The translations under genes were made by a program, and so were the position numbers. Shown here piece after piece: positions 1 to 11,120 of a DNA stretch of 64,000 nucleotides. Source of the DNA: Topomyia yanbarensis (taxonomy: Eukaryota; Arthropoda; Insecta; Diptera; Culicidae); contig NC_080672.1 in NCBI RefSeq assembly GCF_030247195.1, positions 32,619,906-32,683,905 of the forward strand, written 5' to 3'. A model generated the notes under the pieces. That model had not been told where the DNA came from, did no database searches, and saw nothing but the letters and a program-made list of their open reading frames with translations. The stretch's first letter is position 1, and every line of letters starts with the position of its first letter.

Positions 1-2126
1 ATTTGGGAGAAATACAGTACAAAACATAATGCGATATTACAATTACGCATAGTATTCTTTGCACATATAAAGGACAAACTGTTCATATCAAGGACGTTCC
101 TGTTCTGTGAAAAAATAACGAATTATTACGGTTTACCCTGATCAGAAACCGCTGAACAAAAACAATTTCCAAATTTGTGTCACCTGTTCAGGTAATACTG
201 ACTACGGAAAAGCAGCGTGAAGTATCTCAAAATCAGTAGCCAGCATAATCATTTTGGAAATTCACACTCGTAAAGGCAACAAGCAAGGAAAAAATCAGAT
301 ATTTGCGAACATAAAGGCAGGAACCACGATGATTATACGGACCACGATGATTATACGGACAGGAAAAGTAATTCCCCGTCTCGTACACAGGTATCCATGG
401 CTAAGAGCCTATGCGAGATCTGTTGGACAACCATTAAAACTCGTTCAATTATTTTTATTGTTGGAAATAAATAGAAATAAATAAAAGAACCACTGTGCCG
501 ATTGGCTAAAGCATTGGACCGAATCCATTAAACGAATTATCAAAAAAAGTAGAAGTTTCATGGGAGACTGAGCCCTAAAATTCTACAAATGTGAACGCTT
601 AATCGCAAGTGATTGTCACGTTTAAGAAAACTCATATGGAATACTCGATAATGGCACTCTTTTTTAAAATTTAAATGACAAGATTTTGAATTGTACCCAA
701 TTTGAATTTCTGTATTAGGGTCTGTGCACTCTGTACTCTTAGTATAAATACTAGGTATCATATTAAAGCGTAGTAGACAAATAAATATTTCAATTTACTG
801 AGAACGCTATAGATGAGAGATTTTCTTTGTCTGTCATTTTAACGCAATATCATTTTAACTGGCACTTAATTTCATTTTCATGCGAGGAATTCGTTCCGTA
901 TTAAAACACTGTTGCGACTAAAATGTTGTGACTGGTTGAAACTATAAGTCCAATAATTTCGATTTCATATCTTCAGTTTTTGATTCATTTTGGAATAATC
1001 AGATAAGAAATCACGGAGAAGGAAAAAAGAATCAGCTAATCTAAATCGCCTAATGTATCTTTTCTATGCAATCAGAAAGAGTGCTTTCGGAATTGCGCAA
1101 TGATCCTCTGAATTCGGCTTTAATAAAACGGTATTATCAAAAGCATCTTACGTCTTCGTTACCCGCACAACGTTTAACGTTAGGTGCAACAACTTTAATT
1201 GAAATTGTTTCCCATATTTTTGTAAAACAAACTTGTAATCAAAAAGGATTACAGCTTTCTTCAAAAAGTCATGCATCTCTTCCAATATTGATAATAATTG
1301 TTAAAATAACTTGAGCCAATTAAAAACAAATCAATCACTGAGCAGATTGGTGTCAACATGTTTGAATTGACTTAGAAAATGTAACTGCAAGCGTCATATC
1401 GAACTGCCAGAAGGAACTGCCGCTGACAAAAATTTTGCAAAAGAACACATAAATCGGATAAATTGCAGTAATATAAAAACAGAAAAATCTAAAAGAAAGT
1501 CTCTTTGGCACAGGAGAAGCAAGTGTACTCTTTGATTTGTCGGAAGCAAGTGTGATGCTGAAATTAATGAGCTCACCCATATTTATAGTTTCTAGTTATT
1601 TTAGTGGTGTCATCGATGTTGCATTTAAAAAAACATTTACGTAAATTAGAAGATAACAGTAAGCAGTACTAAGGGATTTCCTTTGGATTAGTGAACAGTC
1701 CTTTAGTAGATAAAATTCCGGTTAGTTCAGTAGATTAATTCATTGAAACATATTTTTTGCATACTTAAATAGATAAATAATTAGTTGTTCTCACTTGTCT
1801 GATAATATTGCCGATAATATTCTTTAATGTATTAAAGACACGAGTTGGTGCCTAGAGGTTTATTTGTGATACGAGATCGGGAACATCATATTCAGCCAAA
1901 AAAGCTTTGACAAGAAGGTACTTCACGACAAGTGTCTACGACCTTCTAAAGCGTGTAGTCCTAATAATCGACAATGGTCCTCGAATGGTGGCAGGGCATA
2001 TCGTATGGATCTGCGCTGAACAGCTTCAATTCTTTGACTCCAAGTTGCATTTGTTGTTGTTGCAAATTAAAAATGTTTCCAGTAACTATATCAAGTCACC
2101 AGAATTAACAAATATATGCAACAAGT
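1..2126. other. AT-rich spacer, no gene recognised
   Basis: The longest open frames are under 90 codons, and none resembles a known family. The only clear structure is a perfect tandem duplication of an 18-base unit at 323-340 and 341-358 (unit begins accacgatga). Short AT-rich runs are common. I see no tRNA-like boxes, no inverted repeats longer than about 15 bases and no transposase motif. It may be host intergenic DNA or very old repeat. Confidence 0.5.
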
Positions 2127-2131
2127 TTTAA

Positions 2132-2166
2132 GCCCCTCCCGAAACAAAATCCTGGCTACGCGCCTG
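2132..2166 (-). mobile_element. Orphan end of a hAT-type nonautonomous element
   Basis: Read on the minus strand this stretch begins CAGGCGCGTAGCCAGG and runs into a GGGAGGGGC motif, the style of terminus seen in abundant insect hAT-like MITEs. The sequence matches the type of end, but I find no partner end upstream within 2 kb. It is therefore a broken remnant or one whose other end has decayed. A complete element with a related style of end lies at 41923-42170. Family assignment is from memory of the terminus style only. Confidence 0.35.
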
Positions 2167-2169
2167 GCA

Positions 2170-3960
2170 TCGGGGTTTATTTGACGAGTTCTGTACCTAT
2201 CGATGAGACACGAGAACGCTATGGGGCTTAAAAATGGCGAGGTTGTAGTTTGTCGTCTTTTTGCTGGTTGTTGTGAAGCTTGCTATATTTTGTATCGAGG
2301 TTGTTACAGTTGATGGAGGATTACGTAGTAACGCTCATCTGAGTCGATTACTTTTCTTCTCTCGTTGTTTAAATTGCTCCTTGATTAGGCTTGGCGGATG
2401 AGGCACGGTGGGCCTTTTCTCTCACGGAGCTCTCTGTATGAGGCATCCGCTGTGTTGTTTAGTCCAGTATCATAGGCTGAAAAGTAGGCCAGGGCATTCA
2501 TCTGCACTTGGTTAGGGATTATTGTGTGGAAACTTGCCCGAGCGGAAGAAGGTCCATCGAATAGATACGGGATATTCGCGAAGAGTCCGGTGCAGGGTAA
2601 AAAGCTTTTTCCCTAGTAGATCTGGTTACGTGTTTGTTCTTGCTGTCTGTGCTTTTGTTCTTCGGGCGTCTGTGTGGTGGTTTGGCAAGGGATCCGCGAC
2701 TCTGGGGCTTCAGGGTTTATTTGGCAAATTCTGTAGCTATCGGAACGCCATGAAGGGTCCGCTGCCGAGCTTAGGGATTTGAGTGTTATTGTCTGGGTAT
2801 TGCTGATGAGGTTGTGGTTCTTGGGCTTTCCGCTTGGTGGTGTGTACTCCGGTCTGCTCTGTATCGGAGCTAGAATAGTTGCCTGCCGAAGAGAGTAAAA
2901 GAGCCCTTAGCGGTGGGTCTTGTACACGACTCGTATGTGTCGTTTGCTTTGCTTCTCTCTTTGTCGTTCCTGCGACCAGATAGTCTTCTTCTGGAGCTTC
3001 CGAGTGGAAACCGACCGGGAGCTTCGGGTTCGCCAGAAAATGGGTTGTCCCGCTTTCTATGGGATTTCCTATCTTTGTGGGACTGATATGCGATCATGGG
3101 CAGTATAGCCGATAGAAGGGACCGACGTTCCTTTTATCGGTTGGACTGGTTCCTGACGTATAGGTCGTGTCTGACGGGTGGCCGCCTGCGCGATTGCGCA
3201 CGGTAGCCTGGGGGCACACTTTGTTTGTGTCACTTGATGATGTGGGAGGGAAATACGGGGCAGTTTCTTCGGTCAAATCAGCAGTACCGATTGTTCCATA
3301 CAGACAGACCCCTGGGGCTCGTCGGTGAGGACCGGTACTTCACCAAACGGGGTCGGTTTTTCGAATTCAGGTGTTTTTGTTGACTCTATTTCAGAAGGGA
3401 GCTCCTGGTTAATTTCGTTCCTTTTTCGATTTGTTTCGCCTGTGTTGAGGTTGCTGGAATGTTCTGTTTCACAGCCGTAGTTTGTGGAGCTAAGAATCAT
3501 GCTTCCGATTTGCTCGCCGTCATTTGGGATGCCTTCGCAGTGCCGTGAAAGCCTGGCGGAGCGCAGCCATTTCATTGCGCAAATCTTTATTCTGTATTTT
3601 CTCGTCCAGAAGCTGCTCCTTTAGTTTGGCGATCATCGAATGTACTGCATACCTCTTACCTCCTTGGTAGCTTGGGTGCATTTAGTAGGATGAGAGCCAA
3701 TTGCTTCTTTCAGCAGTAGTTGTAACAGCAGCGGATTTTGTAAATTTTCGCATATCCTTCGCCGTACGCAGCAGTTGTTTCTGTTGATCGATTAAATCGC
3801 CGGAGTTTATAAAGGCTGGTATGGAGTGATTAAGAGGTGGCCCTTCTCCGGAGGAGGCGTTTCTTCTTTCATCGTCCACTCTACTCTCGTTTCCAATCCT
3901 CAGTAAAGGGGTGCAGTGCAGGTTTGCACGGTAGAATCAGGGAAGACCGGGATTGAACTG
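2170..3960 (-). pseudogene. Degraded gag-like region of a retroelement
   Basis: On the minus strand there is a chain of short frames. The first, at 3879-3682, opens with an ATG (MDDERRNASS). A frame change then leads into a heptad-rich stretch at about 3639-3523 (MIAKLKEQLLDEKIQNKDLR) that looks like a coiled coil. A polar acidic segment follows at 3575-3273 and basic Ser/Arg-rich segments at 3276-2870. The order N-terminus, coiled coil, then polar and basic tail fits a gag/ORF1-like structural protein. No zinc knuckle, protease or RT motif is visible. Stops and frame changes show it is dead. Two similar 30-base segments near 2171 and 2709 suggest internal duplication. This could also be an unrelated decayed gene; I do not recognise a specific family. 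Confidence 0.3.
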
Positions 3961-4075
3961 TTCTTTGACTCCGTCAACACTGTTTGAGATTCCTCTCTAA
4001 ACTTTCGTATTGATCACCGGTGATCGAGACTGTCATTCGATTTGGATCTTCCCCTTTATTGGGTCGACACTTTAA

Positions 4076-5660
4076 CCTTTACAGTACCAAGCTAAAATTT
4101 TTCTGAAAATTTTGTTTAAATTTTGCTCTCATTTCGTCAATTTTAGACCGAATTGGATGGAACTGGATTTAAAAGATCTGGAATTTAGTCCAGTTTCTAT
4201 ATACCGAGTAGTGTTCAAATCCGTGGACCGGTTCCGGAATTAATCCGAATTCCCTTGGGGTATATCCGGCATCCCAGTGGGGTGACGGACGAGTTTTGAA
4301 GAAACATCCCATAAATTTAAGTAATTGTATTTTGAAATGTGCTACATATGACTATTTCCCATTGATCCTTCACAATAGACATGAATTGGACCAATCTTGG
4401 CCACCGGAGAACTGTTCCGGGAGAACCTAAGAAAATGTATATATTTTTCTATCATTCCAGCGATTTGGGTTCATAGCTTTATACGAAATGCGAAGTTCTT
4501 CCAATCATACGGTTCTACAGCTCCCTCAAGGCCATTCCGGCACCGGTTCCATACAGATGGACATTTGACGCCATTTTTAAAACCAAGATGGCAGCTTCCG
4601 GTTACCACAAAATAGTGAAAACCACCATCAATATGGGTGTTATTTGAAAGAGAACGGCCAGCAAAAGCCGGAAATTGACAATTGACGCCATTTTGAAAAG
4701 CAAAATGGCGATTTCCGGTTACCACGAAACAGTGAAAAGCATCATCAATATGGGTGTCATTCGAAAGGGAGTGGTCAATAGAAGACAGAAATTGATTTTT
4801 GACGCCATTTTCAAAACCAAGATGGCGGTTTCCGGTTATCACAGTGCAGTGCAAACCGCCACCAATAATGGCGTCATTGTAAAGCGCTAGCGATCAGAAA
4901 CAGCCGGAAAATGATTTTTGACGCCAATTCGAAAACCAAAATGGCGGGTTCCTGTTCCAAAGAAACAGTGAAAACCGTCATCAATATGGGTGTCATTAGA
5001 AAAGAGATGATCACTTGAAAACCAAGATGGTAGCTTCCGGTTACCACAAAACAGTGAAAACAACCATCAATGTGGGTGTTATTTGAAGGAGGAAATTTAT
5101 AATTGCCGCCATTTTCAAAACCAAGATGGCGGTTTCCGGTTACCACAACAGTCAAAAGTATTGTCAATATGAGTGTCATTCAAAAGGGGGGGGGGTCAAT
5201 AGAAGACAGAAATTGATTGTTTCGCCATTTTCTAAGCAAAGATAGCGGCTTCCGGTTTCCACAAGGCAGTGAAAACCACCGTCAATAATGGTGTCATTGT
5301 AAAGCGGGTGGTCAGCAAAAGACGAAAATTGATTGTTTACGCCATTTTGAAAACCAAGATGGTGGCTTCCTGTTCCAAGGAAACAATGAAAATCATTGTC
5401 AGTATGGGTGGCATTTGAAACGGGGTGATCAGTAGAAGACGGGAATTGATGATTGACGCCATTTTGAAAACCAAGATGGCGGCTTCCGGTTTCACAAAAC
5501 AGTGAAGACTGTCATCAAGATGGAAGTCATTTGCAAGTGGATGGTCGGCAGATACGGATATTGATTGACGCCATTTTGGAAAGCAAGATGGTGGTACCAC
5601 AAAATAGTCAAAATCATCATCGGTATGGGTTTTATTTAGAAATGAACGGTCACCCAAGTA
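4076..5660 (+). repeat. Left inverted arm of the TTAA foldback
   Basis: The arm has a unique outer part (4076-4566) and an inner tandem array (4567-5660). Array units start at about 4567, 4684, 4801, 4920, 5013, 5104, 5220, 5338, 5456 and 5567, giving about ten units of ~117 bases, one or two shortened. Each unit carries a gacgccatttt motif, then aagatggcggcttccgg, then a segment like catcaatatgggtgtcat. The first four units pair in order with the first four of the right arm, including the odd gcgctagcga junction near 4884; beyond them unit number and order diverge. Short open frames here are repeat translations, not genes. Confidence 0.8.
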
Positions 5661-6359
5661 GCAATTTTTATTTCAACAACTATTTCACACCAACAATATG
5701 TATGTGCTGTTGTGACAGACAACTAAGTTTCTTCGTGACTCAAAAGGTACAGATTTAGACTAATTTTCAATATAGTTCAGCGAAACTTTTAAAACTTGCT
5801 CACGTTTCGTAGTCTTTACTATGCGAGAATAACCGAATTAAATCACTTTGTTGTCAAAATGTTGAACGCAGATCTCAACAAGATTAGTTCATTCTTGCCG
5901 ATGTTCACATGGGCTATCAATCGGCAATATTATTATAATAATAATTTTCGATTTGGACATGTGTATTTTTCCTCGTTCAATACTGCGGATCGTGATAGTG
6001 CGTTGCATTGGAGATGTATTTGTTGATTCACGCGTTCGTGGTTGGTGTCGGTGTCGGCTACATAGTGTGGTATACGTGCAGGTGTGTGGGGCTTCTTCGA
6101 TGAATTCATCGTTTATGGAGCGATTGCTGGCCTCAATTAAAGCAGTGGATGATATCAAGAAGTTTTGACTCGTGAGCCGCTGCCGAATAATGTGCTGGGG
6201 GAACGACGGCGACTGAGATGCCGCGGTTGCCTACTTTTTTCTTTACTTTGTAAGTAAGGGTTTTCCACTACTCGGGTTCTTGTTTGCCCGGCGTACCCTT
6301 CTTTTCAGGGCGGCCTAGGTGTTTCTACAGAATTACGGATTTTCGTTTCACAACAAAAA
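5661..6359. other. Interior of the foldback, unassigned
   Basis: This segment lies between the left array and the GC-rich insertion. The longest frames are below 90 codons, with overlapping frames on both strands and no recognisable motif. It contains AT-rich runs and a T-rich block around 6235. I cannot tell whether it belongs to the original element. Confidence 0.4.
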
Positions 6360-7090
6360 AAAGGTAAATAAACTAATAGATATACCGACTTTTATTCCAC
6401 CAAATCTCCTCTTTGCTGCACTCTGTCGATGAAGTTGATCAGCTGCTTCTGACGATGGCGGGAAGGCGGGCGGTTTCTTCCGACCGGCCGGGAACACAAC
6501 GGCCGCGTTCTCCTGCTGGTGTCGTTGGCTGCGCCGGCAGCGGTCCTTGACTTTTAGCTAGGGAGGTGAGCTTGGCTCCTTTGTTGGAACCTCTCTAGCG
6601 ACGATGGCGAATTATCGCCGGATCTACTCGCTCCCCGCGAGAGATCCCAGAAGTCACCGCAGTGTACTTCCCAGGGAGCACCTTTGGCCACCCTGCTTCG
6701 CTCTCCTTGAAGCTTAGCTGTGAAAGAGAGCTAGGCTCGTTCGGCTGATCCTTCACAGCGAGAGCGGAAAGGCGTCTTCTGGGTCCTTTATACTTAGCCG
6801 GGGAAGCGAGTTGCTCCTTGGCGCTTAGCTTCCTTTTCCGGCGACCCGACACCAAAACACTTGAGTACCCGAACCACGGCTCGGCACTTTTCGAACGGGA
6901 TTGTCACCATCGCACACGCGCACTTCACCGCACTGGTTATTGTGGGTGGAAACTGTCCCGGAAAAACAAAAAAACTCGGGGCGTCTGTTCGATGCCGTGG
7001 TCCGTCACTATCTAAAAACCTCGATGGCCGCCTTCTCCACGACACGAAAAAACAAACACCAACACCAAAAAACCGTACCGCCGCATAGCT
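6360..7090 (-). repeat. Possible solo LTR or processed retroelement piece
   Basis: The block is clearly more GC-rich than its surroundings. Read on the minus strand it contains a TATA-like gtataaaggac near 6790, and about 400 bases later an aataaa signal near 6398, just before an A-rich/T-rich junction at about 6350-6370. A TATA element followed by a polyadenylation signal is the layout of a retroviral-type LTR. The frame at 6855-6595 (rich in Lys, Ser and Pro) has no known domain. I could not define TG/CA ends or a target duplication, so it could instead be a truncated retroposed transcript. Confidence 0.3.
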
Positions 7091-7199
7091 ATGTGTAGCA
7101 TATCCAGCACACTTATTGCAGCAAGAGGAGAGCGGTTGCCTATCCAACCCCTTTGTTTCTTGTATACAAACTTAAAACAAAAATTAGTACACCTATCTG

Positions 7200-7724
7200 A
7201 TTACACAAAACCGTTCGACGATTGTAAGGACGTGACCCCTATCGGCCTACCCCTGAGTCGATTCCTAGTCTCACCAGGAGTACTTGCTCTAAATTTGAAG
7301 CAAATCGGACAAGTCTAGCTACCGGACCAACGTGCCTGAACTTTGTATGGGATTTTTCGACAATTTATATGAAGAAAACCCACTAGCTCGCATTTTCACC
7401 GCTAAGTGGCACAGTATGCATCGAATTATCACTGTAAGTGAAAATAAGAAATATAATTTAATTGTGTACAACTTTGTCGAAGACTGCTAGTCAATTCGGC
7501 TTTGTTAAAAGAAGTTATCAAACTTTTAGCGAAGTGGTGTCTGAGTCAGTTTTGCATGGGGCCTAGCAGTGCGTGGTAGTGTACCGGTACTAGGTTCTAA
7601 CAAACTAAACATTTTAGATTTTAGCTGAATAGTATGTTCGGAAGAATTGCAATACATAATACGAGTTATGTCTTGGTTAGAAAATTTTAGTGCCACCTGT
7701 GACCGCATAGATGGCGCCAACACT
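7200..7724 (+). repeat. Dispersed mosquito-type repeat, copy 1
   Basis: Segments such as taccggaccaacgtgc (about 7320) and the preceding ccaggagt...gctc stretch recur collinearly at 30780-30950. The flanking text cgccaacac...cttttcaa (about 7714-7731) also matches about 30960-30977. The two copies differ by a ~200-base segment present here only. No coding potential is visible. It is a diverged interspersed repeat of unknown class. Confidence 0.55.
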
Positions 7725-8435
7725 AACTTTTCAACGGAGAGAGATAGAAATTAGGTGTCTTCTACAAATATCACCGGTTCAATTTACTATAGAATCCATT
7801 CGAAAAATGGTTTTTGAAGAAAATTGCTCAAGGAGCTTAACTTTTCGCGGCAGTGATGCCAACTATGCGATTTTTTTCAGTTAATTATTAAGTTTTTTTT
7901 CTTATTACAAATATTTTAATTATGAAGATTCTAATGCCATCGTGTTCTGTAGATATTTTTACATAAAAAACACGTATAATCTCAATATAATTTGAGCGCA
8001 TCCTGAGATGCTCTGTTTTGAAGGGAAGAACTCGAATTTTTCTCATATAAAAATCCATTTTTATTGGCCAAAATTGAGAAAATCTTCAAACAGTCATAAA
8101 AATTGACCCTGATCTGCTAAAAAGCAACCAAAAACGTAATTTTTCATAATTTCTCGTCTACTTCACGATAAATTATGTGTGAACTTAGAATACTCAAGTT
8201 AGTTTTTTTATTGTTGTGCGCCTGCGATTTTATATGGGAAATAGCGTTTTTTTGCTTCAAAATATCGCTGATTTGCTATTTGGCTGAAAAAATCGGATAG
8301 TTGGCAGCACTGCCGCCAATAACTAATATATTTTCTAAACTCCTTGAACAATTTTCTTCAAAACCCATCTTACGGTTTGGTTCTAGAGTAAATAGAACCG
8401 GAAATATGTTCAAAAGGAAATCAAGGGTTTTGACA
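7725..8435. mobile_element. MITE-like imperfect inverted repeat
   Basis: Bases ~7770-7885 are matched in inverted orientation by ~8283-8400. The best-conserved parts are gaagaaaattgctcaaggag on the left and its complement ctccttgaacaattttcttc on the right, followed on both sides by gcagtg.tgccaacta. The ~400-base centre is AT-rich and non-coding. The length and long imperfect arms suggest a MITE or foldback. It lies inside the larger TTAA foldback. I could not define a target duplication. Confidence 0.55.
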
Positions 8436-9000
8436 ATTTGCCAAAACGGGGGGGGATGGTTTCCCATTGCCCGAGGGGTGATTGAATAGACACAAAAATT
8501 TGGGTTTTTATATATTGGCCCTAGATGAGCAATTCCTCCAAATTTGATTCAAATCCGTGAAGGTCGATTACACGTGCCTTGATCACTGCGCGTGGAATGA
8601 CCCTTACATAGAATACATGGGAATTGAGAGGGACCATCAAGCCACCTGATTGAAACGATTTGGGCAGGAAGCGTGGAGTAGCCAGATTCTTGTTGCTAAC
8701 ATTTCGTGAACATTGCGCAGGATTTTCTCCCCACCTATTGAGGCTACTTTTTATAACAATGGCTTGCATTGTAATTGGCTTATATGGTCTTGTTATTGGA
8801 AGCAAAGGCTTCCGTAGTACATATAAGCGAAGTCACTTTCCGACCACGCAATTCCTTTTTGGCCCTTCGTACAGTAGCATGCTGAGTATGGTCAGAGATG
8901 CTTGAACACGTCATGCTTGTCGTGTAAAGATTGCTCAGTGCTATGGAGAGTGTTCCTGTTACAAAGGTGGTAGTACCACCGCCACCACTGCATCTACTGG
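8436..9000. other. Interior of the foldback, unassigned
   Basis: This holds a G-run (about 8448-8455) and frames up to 94 codons on both strands without recognisable motifs. A repeat-like segment near 8520-8620 has the same style as the dispersed repeat at 7200. I see nothing further. Confidence 0.35.
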
Positions 9001-10270
9001 CCACCCCTTTCAAATGACACCCATACTTATGGTTTTCACTGTTGTTTGTAGTAACTGGAAGCCACCATATTGGTTTTCGAAAATGGCGTCAAAAATCACT
9101 TTATGACTACCTCTTTCTGATACCTATACTGATGATAGTTTTCGCTGTTTTGCAGTAACAGGAAACCGCAAACTTGGTTTTCAAAACTGCATAAACAATC
9201 AATTTCGTCCTTTTTTCTCACCAATCCCTTTCAAATAACACCTATATTGATGGTAGTTTTCACTGCTTTTTGGAAACCGGCAGCCGCCATCTTGGTTTTG
9301 AAAATGGCGTCAATCATCAATTTCCGTCTCCTGCTGACACACCCCTTTCAAATGACACCCACATTGATGACGGTTTTCACTGTTTCTTTGGAACATGAAC
9401 CCGCCATTTTGGTTTTCGAATTGGCGTCAAAAACCAATTTCCGGCTTTTGCTGATCGCTAGCGCTTAACAATGACGCCATTATTGGTTGTGGTTTGCACT
9501 GCACTGTGATAACCGGAAACCGCCATCTTGGTTTTGAAAATGGCGTCAAAAATCAATTTCTGTCTTCTATTGACCACTCCCTTTCGAATGACACCCATAT
9601 TGATGATGCTTTTCACTGTTTTGTGGTAGCCGGAAATCCCCATTTCTTTTCAAAATGGCGTCAATTATCAATTTCCGGCTTTTGTTGACCGTTCTCTTTC
9701 AAATAACACCCATATTGATGGTGGTTTTCACTGTTTTGTGGTAACCGGAAGCCGCCATCTTGATTTTCAAAATGGCGTCAAATGTCCATCCGTACGGAAC
9801 CGGTGCCGGAATGGTCTTGAGGGAGCTGTAGAACCGTATGTTTGGAAGAACTTCGCATTTCTTATAAAGCTATGAACCCAAATCGCTAGAATGATAGAAA
9901 AATATATACATTTTCTTAGGTTCTCCCGGAACAGTTCTCCGGTGGCCAAGATTGGTCCAATTCATGTCTATTGTGAAGGATCAATGGGAAATAGTCATAT
10001 GTAGCACATTTCAAAATACAATTACTTAAATTTATGGGATGTTTCTTCAAAACTCGTCCGTCACCCCACTGGGATGCCGGATATACCCCAAGGGAATTCG
10101 GATTAATTCCGGAACCGGTCCACGGATTTGAACACTACTCGGTATATAGAAACTGGACTAAATTCCAGATCTTTTAAAGCCGGTTCCATCCAATTCGGTC
10201 AAAAATTGACGGAATGAGAGCAAAATTTAAACAAAATTTTCAGAAAAATTTTAGCTTGGTACTGTAAAGG
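9001..10270 (-). repeat. Right inverted arm of the TTAA foldback
   Basis: This is the reverse complement of the left arm. The unique outer part is 9781-10270 and the inner array is 9001-9780, with about seven ~117-base units whose conserved ggcgtc ends fall near 9780, 9664, 9547, 9428 and 9312 and then become irregular. The four outermost units match the four outermost of the left arm one for one. The inner units are more diverged and fewer than on the left, as expected from unequal exchange or slippage inside the array. Confidence 0.8.
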
Positions 10271-10275
10271 TTAAA

Positions 10276-11120
10276 AGCATACAAGACGCTTATATTCCGC
10301 ACTTTGATGGAGGAGCAAATTTTTAACTATGTTCAAAGTATCTTGGTGGTGGAGGCGCGATCGGTTCACCGATTTAACACCGATTTCGGTGGATGACCGA
10401 GTAGATTACCTACTTCAAAGTCTGCACAACTGATACTTGCCACTGTATCACTGCACATTTTTTTCACAGAAATGTTGTAGAAGGCCTGGGACAACTTTGT
10501 CGAATGCGATATGTAATCCAGCCGAAAAATCGAGTGCTTTATTAACCCTCCGGCTAATATATTAGAGATCATGAATTAGTTCACGAGGATTGAATAGATT
10601 CATGAATAAAATTCTGAATTTCGTGAAATAGTTCACGAAAAAGTGCAAGAATATTTTGATTTTGTGAATGTTCCTATATCTATGAAAAAATAATGAGTCA
10701 AACTTTGGTTTTATAAATAATGTTCATAAATTTGTGAACTAGTTCGCGTACTGAGAATCGAATTAGAAATAACTTGGCGGAAACCGTGACTGAAGATCAC
10801 GAAACAAAAACAAATATTTCCACTAATTAAAGCGTTATGCGAGCGTTACTGAAGGTAAATTGAACATAATTATAAAAGCTATAATTTTTGTTCATGGTCC
10901 TGTTTTTGTAACGTAAAAACGTGATTGTTCCAGATATCATGGCACTTTATTCACGATTTTGGGACCCGTGTATGGTCAAAAATATGCAAAAGATAATTTA
11001 TTTCTCTTGTTGTTTTCATGCTCGAAAAAAAATCCTAACCACCTTTTTATGGAGAGACCCCCTTAATAGTGACTGTTATTGATTACGTTTATAGGTAAAT
11101 GAACACGTTTTCATCTTGAG
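10276..11120. other. Spacer with recurring ttcacga motif
   Basis: Outside the right TTAA, bases ~10570-10760 contain several copies of agttcacga/ttcatga-type words on both strands, a low-order repeat of unknown class. No reading frame is supported. The remainder is AT-rich and unremarkable. Confidence 0.4.

Larger units (their letters stand above)
4076..10270. mobile_element. TTAA-flanked foldback element with long inverted arms
   Basis: The two ends are inverted copies starting CCTTTACAGTACCAAGCT, each directly bordered by TTAA (4072-4075 and 10271-10274). The first ~500 bases of each arm differ at only about nine positions by eye. After that, each arm becomes a tandem array of ~117-base units. 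TTAA target duplication and a terminus opening with CC are features of piggyBac-type elements. No piggyBac transposase frame is visible inside, so if the assignment is right this is a nonautonomous foldback moved in trans. The ~3.3-kb interior holds unrelated repeats that probably inserted later. An alternative is segmental inverted duplication, but the TTAA at both ends argues for transposition. Confidence 0.7.

Noticed and set aside
2170..2760. Pair of LTRs (similar segments near 2171 and 2709)
   Set aside because: The similarity covers only about 30 bases, and no TG/CA ends, primer binding site or polypurine tract is seen.
4471..5657. Repetitive HCFVVTGNRHLGFENG-like proteins in the foldback arms
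   Set aside because: They are translations of the 117-base DNA repeats, and every frame and strand gives similar periodic peptides; unit lengths are not kept to multiples of three across the array.
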